Shown here piece after piece: positions 34,901 through 46,199 of a stretch of 64,000 nucleotides of DNA (position 1 is its first letter; each line of letters starts with the position of its first letter). The position numbers were made by a program, and so were the translations under genes. Below the pieces are notes generated by a model. It searched no databases. It was not told where the DNA came from and was given only the letters and a program-made list of their open reading frames with translations. The stretch spans positions 3,023,148-3,087,147 of the forward strand of contig CM055837.1 of NCBI GenBank assembly GCA_029582265.1, read 5' to 3'. Origin of the DNA: Zoroaster sp. YZ-2022. Taxonomy: Eukaryota > Echinodermata > Asteroidea > Forcipulatida > Zoroasteridae.

Positions 34901-37900
34901 TTTGCTAAATTCAGTTGTTTTTGACGGCGCGTATATCTAGCTATCACAAAAAGTTATTGTGCTGCCACTTCAATCCCCCAAATATAATGTTGAGTGCTTT
35001 ATACGGCATAGTTCCTGCGCTTATTTCAAAAGCAGATATAATACACTGCTGTGTCAGATCGAGCTAACTGAAAACATCTGAAAACCACTCGGATTTATTC
35101 CATATCATTATACAGTGTTAATGGTGTTTATCAACTGCATGAGTGTTCGATTGGCCAGCACCATGCCGGTCATCTTCTCAAGTCAAGGTCATTGTCCTGA
35201 TCATCATCATCGTCACGGGTCTCGATCAAATTATGCCAAGGTAAGGTTAAAGTCAGGATTCATCGTCAAATTACCAGTATGCCAATGTAAAATTAAAGGT
35301 AAGAGGTCATTGTACAAAATTAGACTGTTATGATCCAATATAGTTCTGTTGCATTGACACCATAGCCACGACGGAAGAGCAACAGTCCAACATTTTGTCC
35401 TGTATAATCGTAAATAATTAGCTTTCGCTTCCGAACATAGCTACAAAATTGATCTGGTACTTTGGTCATGAAGACAATTGTTGTTGTGGTTAGGTTATTC
35501 GTAAAAAAAAACATTTTTTGAAGACCAGGTTTAAGATGTTAAGAATGACAGGATATGAGGACACCAAATGATACCATTGTTGAAGTCCAATTGCTGAACA
35601 GATCGATGGAAATAAAACACCCTTTTCACGCCAATATTTCAGGAGAAACACAGCATTTAAATCCTTCGGCGTCTTTCGAAGGAACCTCGACCGATATTGG
35701 TTACGGTGGCACTCTATAACAGCTTCTGGGCATACGGCGGTTGGTGAGTATAACGGTCATCCTGGTTAGACCCTGTATAATGCGTATACAATTATAGCGC
35801 GCGATTTCCAATACATACCGTGGGCCAGACTATTATCCTGCCAGACTTGGTTTTGTCACATAGATTTGTATTAAGAAAGTAAAGCAAGATGACTGAATAG
35901 ACTCGTATTCACATAAAAGCCTGGTGCGCACGCGCAAGCCGATTTTCGTAATGCCACGCTTCTTTCTGGTCTAGCTATTGATCTAAATACAACAAGATGG
36001 CCATCACACTGTTTACAATAATAAGAATAATTATTCCATACCGGTCTGTAACGCAGGCCCTATGTTGTTGCTTGTTAGACACAGTTACCATCCATCAATT
36101 TGTATAATAACATCGCATACACAAATACTAGTTGTCATTATTATACAAACTATTATTGTTTGGTAACTAAGTCTCCAGCATGTTTCATAGTAAAACAACA
36201 AACAAAAAAATTAAATTAAACTAGAAATTCGAGTTTGTTTTACACAAACTCTAGGTGTTTAGGGGAGAAAGGTCAAATTGGGGTCATCTTTGTATAAATT
36301 GTTTGACAATTAACGACCTGTACAATGGTGCAAAGATGAATTTCCCACTTGTGGATGATTTTTTTAAATATTAAACTTTGGTCAAATTGCGGTCACGTTT
36401 TTGTAAATATTTTATGACAATTAACGATCAGTACAATGGTGCAAACAATTTAAATTTACCTGTTGTGGTTATTGAGATGTTTTTTTACTATTAAACTTTG
36501 ACTTCCGGTTTGGACAGGAAGTAAAGGTCAAATTGGGGTCACCTTTTTGTAAATATTGTTTGACAATTAACTATCTGTACAATGGTACAAAAATTGTGAA
36601 TTTACCTCTTGTGGTTGTTGAGATATGATTTTTTTAAATATTAAACTTTGATTTATCGTAATTCGGTATCTGATGACCTCATCATGACGTCAAAACTCAT
36701 GTTTCATCTTGTTTAGTTCTAAGTACATGCCAAGTTTCAAGTTCATGTGAAATTTGCAAGTATGTGTTTTTTGCGGACAATCGCGGGGGAGAAGAAGTAA
36801 AAAAAAACGAACAAAAACGAGGTGTTTCGGGCACATACCCGAACACCTAATAAACAAAAATAAAAATGCCGACGCGAGGTAATCAGGCGACCCGTGTGAA
36901 GACCAGAAACCGGAGACTTTTTTTGGCATAATGATCAAATAAATGATGGGCGACTTCAATAATAACTGTTCTCTTTTCCTCAACAGGGACATTCTCAACA
37001 TTCTGACCGAGGAGATGAAAAATCCAAAACGGTTGGTTTGAAAATGACACAAATTTGCGAATCATAAAACCCATTAAACTATTTAAAACTATAAAACTAT
37101 TTATGATGAAGCGCACGATGCCCATCCATCAGTGTAGATACAAGTATGTGATTTGTGCACATTTCTACTGTTTAAACAACGTGAATCATTCCTCAAATAG
37201 TGAGCTTATTTTTATAACACTATTGTCATTTTCAATTTACAGAAATATTCACGCTAACAGTGTCATATGCCAACGGTAACAATGGTATATCTCGTTACCA
37301 ACATCGCATACTTCACAGTCCTCTCTCTGGTGAGCTCTTAGCTTCTAGTGCTGTTGCAGTGGTAAGTTTAAAAATATGTTATATTCCCAGTCGGTTTTCC
37401 GTCATTTATATCACTCTTAACATGTTAAAAGGTATCCGTATAGAGGACATAGAGTCCGCAGAAATGATCACCAGTGTGATCATTCGAGTATTATTGTGTC
37501 TGGCAGACTTTCCAAGAACAACTTCAAGCAGGTCGAGTCCTAGCCTGAAGATCTGACGTCACGCTTTGAGCTAGAGCGCATGAATTACATGCCAATTCTG
37601 GTCGTACAGCCGCCATATTTTTCCAGATGCTGAACTTTGACCTTGGTTGGTAGCTAGCGTGCAAGCCTCGAAGCGTGACGTCAGATCTTCAGCACAACGC
37701 GTTATCGTATCCAATGAAATCCTTTGAGTGGTACGCCTGGAGCCTGTTTATATCCTTGATAGGATACAGACGGGGACCAGTCTAGTCGAGTCAAGAAAAA
37801 TAAAATATCTTCCACATTTAATCACAAAACTTTTATTTTAAATTCAATTGCACTTGTGTTTTCACTAACTAAATGCACGAACTATAGCCAGGAATTGTTT

Positions 37901-40900
37901 TAAATAGCAGTCTACATGTGTGCTACATTCAAATGTTTATCTGACAGCGATCCTGACTGGTTTGTGGTCTGAATTTGGTTCTAATTCCAAATCTGCATTA
38001 GAAACACTTAGATTATGTCAGGTAGGCTCATGGTTTGGGCAATCGATGTGTGTTGTTTTGCAATGCAGCAATTTTGTTTAAATATTTAAATATTCATCAT
38101 TTAAGGATCCCACTTCTGCCCCTCTAGGGCATCGCGGTAGTGCTTGGGGAAACCGGCGATCTTTCCCGACCTTAAAGTTCTCCTTTGTGGTAGCCTATGC
38201 AAGTTTAATCTTGATAAGTACCCATCACTTTAAAAGACTTTAATGCTTGTCTGATATCCAAAATGTAGATTTAGTCAATTATGACTTTTGTTCCCTGAAT
38301 TTCAGACATTTGGGGATGAGAACCTTGGGATCTATGGCCTGGTTGATACCGCTTGGTGTATGTATATCTACTTCAGGTAGTGCTGTCGGTGGTTTGCTTG
38401 CCAGTCAAGGTTTGGTCTGAGTTGAGCCTAATATATTTGAAACCATCCATGTAAATATGTGGAGTGTCGTGGCCGAGCTGTCTAGCGCACCGGACCCAAG
38501 TTCAGGTGGCTAAGTCGTCGAATATGGGTTCGAATCCTGGCCATACCGGTTATGGCACTTGTATCTTTAAGCAAGACACTTGTAACCAAGGTTGCTTCTC
38601 TATAAATATAAATGGGAACATGGAAAGCCCCTTTGAGCATCACATCGTGATAAAGTTGGTGCCTATATAATCATCCACTATAACATTACAAAAGCACAAC
38701 AATGACGTTTCTCTTGTACAATAAAACCTTTAGAAGCCTGGCCAGGCCTAGAGCTACCCTGGCCTCTGTAATTGTCTTTTGTGAGTCCCTAATCCTGTAA
38801 CAATACAGTACCTGCCAATCAACATAATCCTGGGCTGACTTTTTCAGCCATGCTTTTGTTGAATTGCCAACAAGCTAATTCTTTGAGGAAAATCCGTTCC
38901 CAGGTTAACCTTTGCCGCTGGACGAGAAGGTCACACGATCAGGGGTCATGTCAATGGTCAACGTGAAGAGATTGACACCATTTCCAGCTATTTTCTGCAG
39001 GTGAAATATATAGCTTGAACATTTTAATCGATTGGTCTGTGACATTCTCAGGATTATCGATAGAAAATATCGTTCTCTCTATATCTGTGGCATAAGTTGG
39101 TTTGTATTCTAGCGTCTCACATTGTGTGTCAGTATTATCTTCATCCGACTTGTGTACTAGAATGCACCTGGGCGGGTTCTGTGATGGGAACTTGAGAGGA
39201 TTATATGCATCAAGTTATTGAGAATTTGTTAAATTCTCTTGAGTAAAGCAAACATTTGTCAAACCTGTACCTGTAAAAATATGCATATGCTAACTTTAAT
39301 AAATAAGAAAAGCACCGTTGATATAATTGTGTTATTCCACCTAGGTTTTTTCACTAGAGCGTATCCTGTTCAACAACACAATGTAATTCGACGATGAGCC
39401 CGCTCCGTGCAAATCTTCGCCCTCTAGCGGTGAAATGTACCAGTCTTAAGTTCATGCAGGGCTATTCGCGGCTATTTTTTGATATTGTGTGTACCAAACT
39501 CTATTGACGCTATAGTGATTACTTTATATCCAGTAAAAAACTATTCCCTGGTAACCGTTAATAGCCCACGTGATACGATGATGCCTTGGCGACTGCCTGT
39601 GTGGAGGGCGACCTCATCAGGTTATCTACGGAGCGGATAGAGTCGGCCAAAATTAGGCGCCAATGTTAACTTTTGTAAACAAATTTGTTGCAGGGGTTAA
39701 TTGGCATTGTATTCCTTCTAATCGGAGACTTCAATTCCATCATCAAATTTGATGGATTCGTCAGCTGGATTTTTCAGGTGCTGCGTTTGTTGCTGTGTTG
39801 GTGTTACGTCGCAAATATCCAGACAGACCAAGACCCTTCAAGGCAAGTTTTGTGCTCCAAGTTGAAAGTGAATTTGGCTGATATTATATTTTTGTTTTAA
39901 ATATTTTTAAACACGATATTTAAACATTTTTGTTTTGAAAAAAACTTGATAAATACTATTTACACGTTAAAAAATCTCCCAGTTCTACTAGCGTTTTCGC
40001 GTTTTGTTGTTGTTGTTGTTGTTTGTTGGGGTGTTTGTTTGTTTTGTTGGGGTGTTTGTTTGTTTGTTTGTCTGTCTGTTGGGGTTGTTGGGGTGTTTGT
40101 TGGGGTGTTTGTTTGTTTGTTTGTTTGTTTGTTGGGGGTGTTTGTATGTTTGTTTGTTGGGGTGTAGGGGTGTTTGTTTGTTTGTTTGTTTTGTATTTTT
40201 GCTGTCAATCAGAATCAAGCGCGTTTTAAATATCGCTTTTATACAGTTTCCCATAATTTATTTTGGGTTCGTTTAATAACGATGTTATCTTTCAAAATCG
40301 TTCGCTTTTAAATCCAATTTTAGTCTCTTCAGCCAACCACAGCGATACATCTTTAAGGTTAAATATGTTTCTTGCGTAAGAACAGTAACTTTTAGGGCAG
40401 CGATATCATTTGACGTATCTTTTTTTTACATTTCAGGTTAATATTCTGGTGCCCATCCTCGCGACGATTAGTTCAGTATTCATGGTTTTAATTCCTCTAA
40501 TCTCTCAGCCGACTCTGGAGTATTTGTACGCCTTGTTCTGCTCGCGTTGGGCCTCTTTGTTTTATGTCGTGTTCGTCTGGAAACGACAACTCCCATTATG
40601 GGTAAGATTAAATAACAATTCTAGTCAGGTAATGACGTGAGCCATATACAGTCCAACAACATTTCATTACCAAGTTCCAAAGTTGATTAAAAGCAACCTT
40701 TTAATCAAAATACTGGTCAACTTAATTATGTGAAATTTTTAATGCTGTAGGGACCTACCTTTTGAGCAGTGATTCGCAACCCATGAATCCGCCCCTGGAG
40801 GGAGGGCCACATGCCACCTTTGGGCAATATAAAACAAACTACCAGCCAAAATACATACATTTTGTATGAAAGTTTGGCTGGTAACCAGTTTGGCTGGTAA

Positions 40901-41330
40901 CCAATTTGGCTGGTAACCAATTTGGCTGGTAACCAGTTTGGCTGGTAATCAGTTTGGCTGGTAATCAGTTTGGCTGGTAAGAAATCCGCTAAGTAATTTT
41001 TTCTGGTATTAAGTAATTTTATCAGCTAAGTAGCTGTATAAAAATTTAGCCCCTGAGCTTTTGCCCGTCATGGGACGAGTGCCTCTATGTACTAAAAGTC
41101 ATACGGTACATGACTCACGCTTCAATAACTACTAATTTAAGCTCATTCATTCATCTCATTAATTAATTCAAAGATTTCTTCTTTCTTTCCACAGATCACT
41201 TCAACCTGTTTTGTGAAGCTTTTCTCGTCTGTCCATCGTCTTCACCAAAGAAATAGCAGCAACAACCACCAATTCGTGATTTGTCTGACAAATTATTGTC
41301 TCGACTTGTACCCAGCTTATAATCTGTGTT
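31933..41330 (+). CDS. b(0,+)AT-like (SLC7A9-type) amino acid transporter, unit 1
   Basis: Exons by homology and splice sites: 31,933-32,192; 33,976-34,240; 35,116-35,240; 35,643-35,743; 36,987-37,031; 37,243-37,361; 38,306-38,409; 38,904-39,000; 39,694-39,842; 40,437-40,601; 41,195 to about 41,330. The family is the light subunits of heteromeric amino acid transporters (12-helix APC/LeuT fold, plasma membrane). [12 protein letters not shown] TM1, the extracellular Cys for the heavy-chain disulfide, WDILNILTEEMKNPKR and ISQPTLEYLYALF are recognisable. The last is closest to b(0,+)AT, which exchanges cystine and dibasic for neutral amino acids with rBAT. Most exons carry 1-base indels relative to unit 2 (exon 39,694 is one T short), so no full frame exists as given. 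Intron 39,843-40,436 has a GC donor. The untranslated first exon was not found; the C-terminal exon is uncertain. Confidence 0.8.
33093..33191. repeat. ~100-bp hairpin with ~34-bp arms (intronic)
   Basis: TTCTGAAAGAACTGGAGG...CTCGACCTTTC and its inverted copy GAAAGGTCGAG...CCTCCAGTTCTTCAGAA are separated by about 30 bases. It lies in the first large intron of the transporter. The same hairpin is in unit 2 at 57,487-57,587, where the loop differs more than the arms. Confidence 0.85.
33566..33682. repeat. Short TIR element (GGCGCAGAGA ends)
   Basis: ATGGCGCAGAGATATTA at the left and the inverted AAGTCTCTGCGCCA at the right bound about 115 bp containing TAGCTGTCGGGCTGGCTTAG. Its counterpart is at 57,949-58,064. 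Confidence 0.6.
34678..34891. mobile_element. AGGGACA-family palindromic MITE, full copy
   Basis: The left arm AGGGACAATATCGTACCAATC...AACAGGGCATGG and the right arm CCGTGCCCTGTTGATCGTGA...ACTGTCCCT are inverted repeats of about 50 bp. It is intronic and non-coding. The unit 2 counterpart is 59,011-59,224; other pieces are at 2612, 21.83, 30.75 and 55.25 kb. Confidence 0.8.
36252..36849. mobile_element. ~600-bp TIR element (TAGGTGTTCGGG ends), unit 1
   Basis: It is bounded by TAGGTGTTTAGGG and the inverted CCCGAACACCTA, with TA at both outer edges. The interior has three diverged sub-units, each with GGTCAAATTG.GGTCA, TTTTGTAAATATT and GACAATTAACxATCxGTACAATGG. Just outside the left end is a second small hairpin, GAGTTTG...CAAACTC, present in both units. 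It is intronic. Confidence 0.75.
38458..38590 (+). mobile_element. tRNA-Leu-like SINE fragment, unit 1
   Basis: GTCGTGGCCGAGCTGTCTAGC (A box) and GGGTTCGAATCCTGGCC (B box) form a leucine-tRNA-like head, followed by TATCTTTAAGCAAGACACTT. The latter resembles the core of the SINE at 17,373. It sits in an intron of the transporter. The copy in unit 2 is 62,810-62,945. Confidence 0.75.
39843..39844 (+). other. GC splice donor (GC-AG intron)
   Basis: The exon ends TTCAAG and the intron starts GCAAGT. The next exon starts after TTTCAG at 40,437 in the phase required (phase 0 both sides). AAG|GCAAGT is the standard strong consensus of the minor GC-AG class. A T-to-C sequencing error in GT is the alternative. 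Confidence 0.65.
40003..40195 (+). repeat. GTTT/GTTTGTTGGGGT simple repeat
   Basis: Runs of GTT, GTTT and GTTGGGGTGTTT. It gives spurious Cys/Val-rich and Lys/Thr/Asn-rich frames. It lies in the GC-AG intron. Confidence 0.9.
40868..40982 (+). repeat. 16-bp minisatellite (GTTTGGCTGGTAACCA)
   Basis: About seven head-to-tail copies, with GTAATCA variants at the right. It is intronic. Confidence 0.9.
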
Positions 41331-41629
41331 CGTTAATGTAGAGAATGTGAGTGCGACCTCATTGTTTATTCATTCTTATAGAGTTACAGAGTTTGTGTGT
41401 TGACCTTTGTGCTTCCCGCGCAAGGACGGTTTGCATGTAGTGTACTGTATTTAAATAAGTAGTTCTAAGTTTTCTTTTTAAAACTCACTGGATTCATAAA
41501 CGGTATCTGTGTTTCATAATTATTATAACCAAAAAATATGTAATAATTTGACAATGTAATACTAATCTTTATAATTATTGTCTGGATAGATGGTTTATGG
41601 TGAACTATTCATTGGCGTAATGTAATAAC

Positions 41630-41804
41630 AGATGGCGGCTTTGGTACGCGCAGTTGTTGACTTGTTTTCGGTCTTTTTCCGAGAAGTTCATTGACACGGA
41701 CGCAATCAAGTATTTTCCTCTCGATTTCTATTTTGTTTAACCCGTGAACATGGCTTCATATGATTTTAATATTCCTACATAGGAGAACATCATCAAGAAC
41801 CCCA
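41630..41804 (+). promoter_or_regulatory. Possible promoter and first exon of an unknown gene
   Basis: CAGATGGCGGCTTTGG (a YY1-like ATGGCGGC) is followed by an ATG at 41,750 in a good context. MASYDFNIPT is followed by TAG and then GAGAACATCATCAAGAACCCCA with a GTGAGT donor at 41,805. One extra base would account for the stop. No downstream exon was found. Confidence 0.3.
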
Positions 41805-42039
41805 GTGAGTATTTCTTGGTTTGTTAAATTCACGAGATTTGTTTGAGGAATTGTAGTTTTCTTTTTGCGCTTGTCGTTGTCACCAGTATTTAGGTTCCCC
41901 ACGAAAAATCCCGATGTTGCCCCAAAAGAAGAATGAAAGGAAAAAAAAAACATACCCCTGGGAAGATTTATTCTATCAACTTGACACAAATTAAGTTTTA
42001 CATTCAAATTGTATCATTTTGTATTTGTTTTAATTTAAA

Positions 42040-42939
42040 CCCTGGGACGTGCCATGGCGCTTATTCTTTAAGTATGTTTGTAAACAAAATGTAATTACTC
42101 CGTTGATGTTTACCCAAATTTCTCAAATTCCGTAAGTTCACTGTTGAAGTATACCCAAATAGCATGGTTAATTCCCATTAGCCTGCTTTGAACCCTTGAA
42201 AAAAATCCTACTGCAAAAACATGGTCCCATAGGACCGTGTACAAATCCTGCATAGTCCCATGGGACCGTGCAATCCTAATCCCATCTGTCAACACAAGGC
42301 CGTGACTTCAGCTCTAGGCGGCTTATCCAAAAGCTATCAGTTACCCTGTTGAAGCATGGAGGAAGATTTTCTTCCTCCATGGTTGAAAGCTCACCAAATA
42401 GCATGGTTAATTCCCATTAGCCTGCTTTGAACCCTTGACCCAAAAATCATACTGCAAAAAGCATGGTCCCATGGGACAGTGTACAAATCCTGCATGGTCC
42501 CATGGGACCGTGTGCAATCTAATCCCATCTGTCAACACAAGGCCATTGACTTTGGCTCCTAGGCGGCTTATCAAAAGCTATCAGTTACCCACTATGGTGT
42601 GCCAGAACATGAATCAGACAAGCTGGAGCCATCAACTAGGTATGAGAGATGTTTATTCCTATAACTGCTATGGGTACACATAATAGGGTATATTTTATGT
42701 CGATTTGGGGTAGGGAAAAAGCGATTATCAGAACTAAAATAAACATCAACCTAAAGGGCCCTTACATTTTTTTTTGCTTCAAATGGTTGTCTAGGGTCTA
42801 GAGGACCTCTAGGCATCTGTTAAAACCATTGGCAGTTGGTAGTGTTCAACGCAACAGAAGTTATAGCGCCCTTCACCTACTGAAAAATTAAGCGCGATGC
42901 AACCGCGCTGTTCGTATAAATGTCATGGCACGTCCAGGG
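42040..42939. mobile_element. 0.9-kb TIR element (CCCTGGGACGTGCCATG ends)
   Basis: The left end CCCTGGGACGTGCCATG and the right end, inverted CCCTGGACGTGCCATG, are both flanked by TTTAAA. Inside, a ~190-bp segment is directly duplicated (about 42,150-42,340 and 42,395-42,600) with TCCCATGGGACCGTG. Between the copies is a small hairpin, ATGGAGGAAGATTTTCTTCC followed by TCCAT. The CCC start next to a TTAA-containing flank recalls piggyBac-type elements, but the boundary base does not fit exactly. No transposase. Confidence 0.65.
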
Positions 42940-42944
42940 TTTAA

Positions 42945-43600
42945 ATTTAAAAAACCTATATCTTATTCGTTAAAGCAACAGCAACGATGTTGCGAGTTAG
43001 TTATATAATTCCTAGTAAGTTTGTTGTTAATTATTATTCTATAATTAATGCAATATTTATTCTATATTGTTAAGCATTATGTTTTTATATTTTTCTGTGT
43101 AATGAATTCTTATATGCATCTAAAAATAAAGATATTCAACATATTTGAAGATTTTTTTTTGCTATTAGAAAAACTAACCGTTTCACCTTCGTGAATCACA
43201 TCAAGAACACACTTCGTACAGATTGTCCTCTATTACAGTGTATATGTGACAACCCCATAGGAGTGGGGTTTGTAAAGAAAAAGTTAAGCAAGTTAATCAC
43301 CCTTCAATTTGCACCTTCAACCAAGGTTTGTTTGAAGGCGAATTAGTTTGAATCTCGCTCGGTAGCCAACACAGCGTGATGAGGTCACTGCCTGTAATCC
43401 AATGCAATACATGTGTGTGAGTTGGTTTTGTGTATAAGAGTGTGCAGTGTAATGTATATGTAAGAAATTGGGTATAGAGTCATGTGCATGCTCAGATGAA
43501 AATCCTAGGAAAGAAAGAACAGTGAATCCATCCGGATCTGTTATACTGTTAATATAATCTAATCCTCCTAAATAATAATAAATCAATCCTTGAAAAAGAA
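42945..43600. other. Intergenic, nothing recognised
   Basis: AT-rich, with no repeat or coding signal I can support. Confidence 0.5.
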
Positions 43601-43606
43601 AACTAA

Positions 43607-45598
43607 TGTAACACTGAAATAAGAGGGTGCTACACGATGAAGAAATATTAACCTTATAAGAGAAGCTTCTTGGGCCGAACGAATATTTTATTTATTTCTC
43701 CGTGGCTATAACAAATACAAAAATCTATTCTTATACTCAATACTGACTGTAGGGTCACAAGACTAGCAGTACAGCAGAGAGGAGTGTCAGAAGAGGCAAA
43801 GAGACGAAACTGAGATTTCCTAATCTAAGGTATATCTATATGAACTGGTCATTTACAACAGTGGGGCATTGTGTTTAGATTATAATTTAGGGGAGGTCAG
43901 TGATAATAAAAAAAAATTGGTCTAGGGATGTCAGTCTTGGAGACAGGAAATTTATGTCCCACTGACCCCACATGTGGTCAGTGGCCTTAAAATCAAATCT
44001 ACCAGATGTCAGCTTACATTACTTCCATCTGGGAAGAAAATCCTCATTTTCAAAAATACAAAGAGTCTATACAAATAAAGGAATACAAACAAAGTTCTAT
44101 GAAAAGGAACATAAACCCAAATAAAGAGAACACAAACGTAAGTAGTGTGAAATAATACCAAAAGTGAGTTTGCAATGAATCACTGAATCAGAATAAAGTA
44201 TTACTGTTGATGAAAAGAAAAACAAAACGATAAAAAATTTACAAAAAGGTTGTGGCGAAAATACAAATTAAGAGGAAAACTAGAACAAAATCTGTTCCAG
44301 TTGGAACAGCAATTTAGCAACAAACAATACTATGCAAATGTGAAAACAAAACTATGTAAAAAGTAATACAAATATTAAAATAAAAATGTACAAGGTAACA
44401 ATAACACTGTGTAAAGCGTCAACAGGCTGCTTCAATGGATGACAGTATAACGCTGGGTGGCGTGAAGATCAGTAACAAGAAATGCGGGACATACAGCACC
44501 CAGGATGAATGAGCACAGGAAAGTTTGGAAGCAACTCAAGAAGAAATGAAGAGACGTGGAAGAGCAGGAAAAGGTCCAATGAAATCAGTAAGAACAGGAA
44601 TGCAGTGGCTCCAGCAGAATGGCAAATGACAGGAACAGGGTCGCAGGAGCAGGAACAGGGGCGTAGAAGACAGGAACAGGCGACAGGAACAGTCAAATAA
44701 AAAACTTGAAGATTACAGTATATAACAGCATATCCTGTGTGGAAGCACAGTTACTACGCATACAAGCGTGGCTACAGAACTCTAGGCAGCACGGCGAAGG
44801 GACAGGGGACAGGGACGGTGCTGAAGATACTGGGCTGTTCGGCACGGGGCAATCAGAAAGAAAACATGCGCACTTAATGGTGGGTGGCTTATACACAAAT
44901 GTACATACACAATGTACAATGTGGTGCCAACCTGGAGATCCATCCAGGGGAAACAAGCTTGAAGAATAGTAGAGAAGTGCAGAAAACTGGAACATGTAAT
45001 ATTGTAGTGAAAGAAAACTTGCAGAAACTGGAAGATGACTACATCAATGTCGGCTCAAACGTTTTGCATTAAGCAAAGAGAATCCCAGTAGCAAGGAGAA
45101 GCAAGCAAGTAGTAGAAGGAGGGCGGTCCGAGTGGCTTGTGGCAGGTCAAAAACCACTGCTACCAAATGTAACATTACGAAGAGGGTGCTACCAGATGAA
45201 GAAATGACACACTTACAAAGAGAAGCTTCTTGGGCCGAACGAATATTTTAATTTTATGTTGTCTGTATTTTATAACAAGTACCAAATCTAATATCAACCT
45301 CAATACTGACTAGTGGGGTCCACAAGACTAGCAGTACAGCAGAGAGAGAGAGGAGGGTGTCAGAAGAGAGGCAATAGACGAAACTGAGATTTCTAATCTA
45401 AGGTATATCTATATGAACTGGTCATTTACAACAGTGAGGCATTGTGTGTTTGAATTATAATTTAGGGAGGTCGAAGTGATAAATAAAAAAGTGTGGTCTA
45501 GGGATGTCAGTCTTGGAGACAGGAGAATTGTAGTCCCACCTGACCCCACACATGTGGTCAGTGGCCTTAGTATAAAATCTACCAGAATGTCAGCTTAC
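43607..45598 (-). mobile_element. Non-autonomous LTR retrotransposon (~2.0 kb)
   Basis: Two direct repeats of about 412-430 bp (43,607-44,018 and 45,168-45,598) both begin TGTAACA; the left copy ends CAGCTTACA. They enclose about 1.15 kb without gag or pol. The minus orientation is set by a primer-binding site at 45,151-45,165, minus-strand TGGTAGCAGTGGTTT two bases after the LTR edge. CTAA flanks both sides (43,603-43,606; 45,598-45,601) as a possible target duplication. It belongs to the TRIM/LARD class that depends on another element's proteins. Confidence 0.8.
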
Positions 45599-45599
45599 T

Positions 45600-46068
45600 A
45601 ACTTATAAATAACGTCATTTTATCATGTAAGAATGTTCTCTTCCTTCCTAATCCCGTGATTTTACATAGTGTGTTGTTCGAATAAGTACATAGTAGTGTT
45701 GTAGCGAAATTAAGCTGCACCAGATTTGTTGTTTTGGCCGCATATTCAAAGGAAGCAGTGAATTTGCGGAAAGGAGTTCAGAGAAAAGAAAAGATTTTCC
45801 TAAAGTTTGAAGACTAAAAAGCGATTTCCAGTTAATTTGTTTCCTGATTTTCATTTCCTTTTTTTATTTTTATATTTTGAAGAGATTACAGTTGCTTTTA
45901 GAACATACATCCTATTAAAGCTTCTTGGCTCTTACTTGGCTGTGAACACTCATTTTATGGGGTATACTATAGAACATATTTTGGAAGTAACACACAAACA
46001 TGTGAGCTTGAAAGAAAAAAGTGCAGATCCTTTCTTTTTATTTTTGGTCATATGAAACAATGTTGAAG
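45600..46068. other. Junction between spacer and duplication unit 2
   Basis: Unique sequence in this window. It is continuous with unit 2 and has no N at the join, so at least the left part of the duplication is in one contig with unit 1. No gene is recognised. Confidence 0.6.
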
Positions 46069-46199
46069 TAAGTCACAATGAGGGGTTTGCTCAGATGATT
46101 CTGCAAAAGCATGGCTAGCTTTCAAACTGCAACTGGACAGCGGATGAACGGCGGACGGACTGGATGGATGAATAACTTTAGAATATGTCTGGGTTTTTG

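Larger units (their letters stand above)
15451..39620 (+). repeat. Segmental duplication, unit 1
   Basis: The whole interval is colinear with unit 2 (46,070-64,000). Examples are 15,451 with 46,071, 17,373 with 47,990, 24,600 with 49,310, 28,231 with 52,814, 31,933 with 56,380 and 39,380 with 63,740. About 5.9 kb (roughly 18.7-24.55 kb) has no counterpart in unit 2, where a 500-N gap stands. Differences are mostly one- to three-base indels plus substitutions, in introns and exons alike. Confidence 0.95.

Noticed and set aside
39946..40276. Cys/Val/Leu-rich and Thr/Asn/Lys-rich frames
   Set aside because: Translation of a GTTT-type simple repeat; no domain and it is inside an intron.
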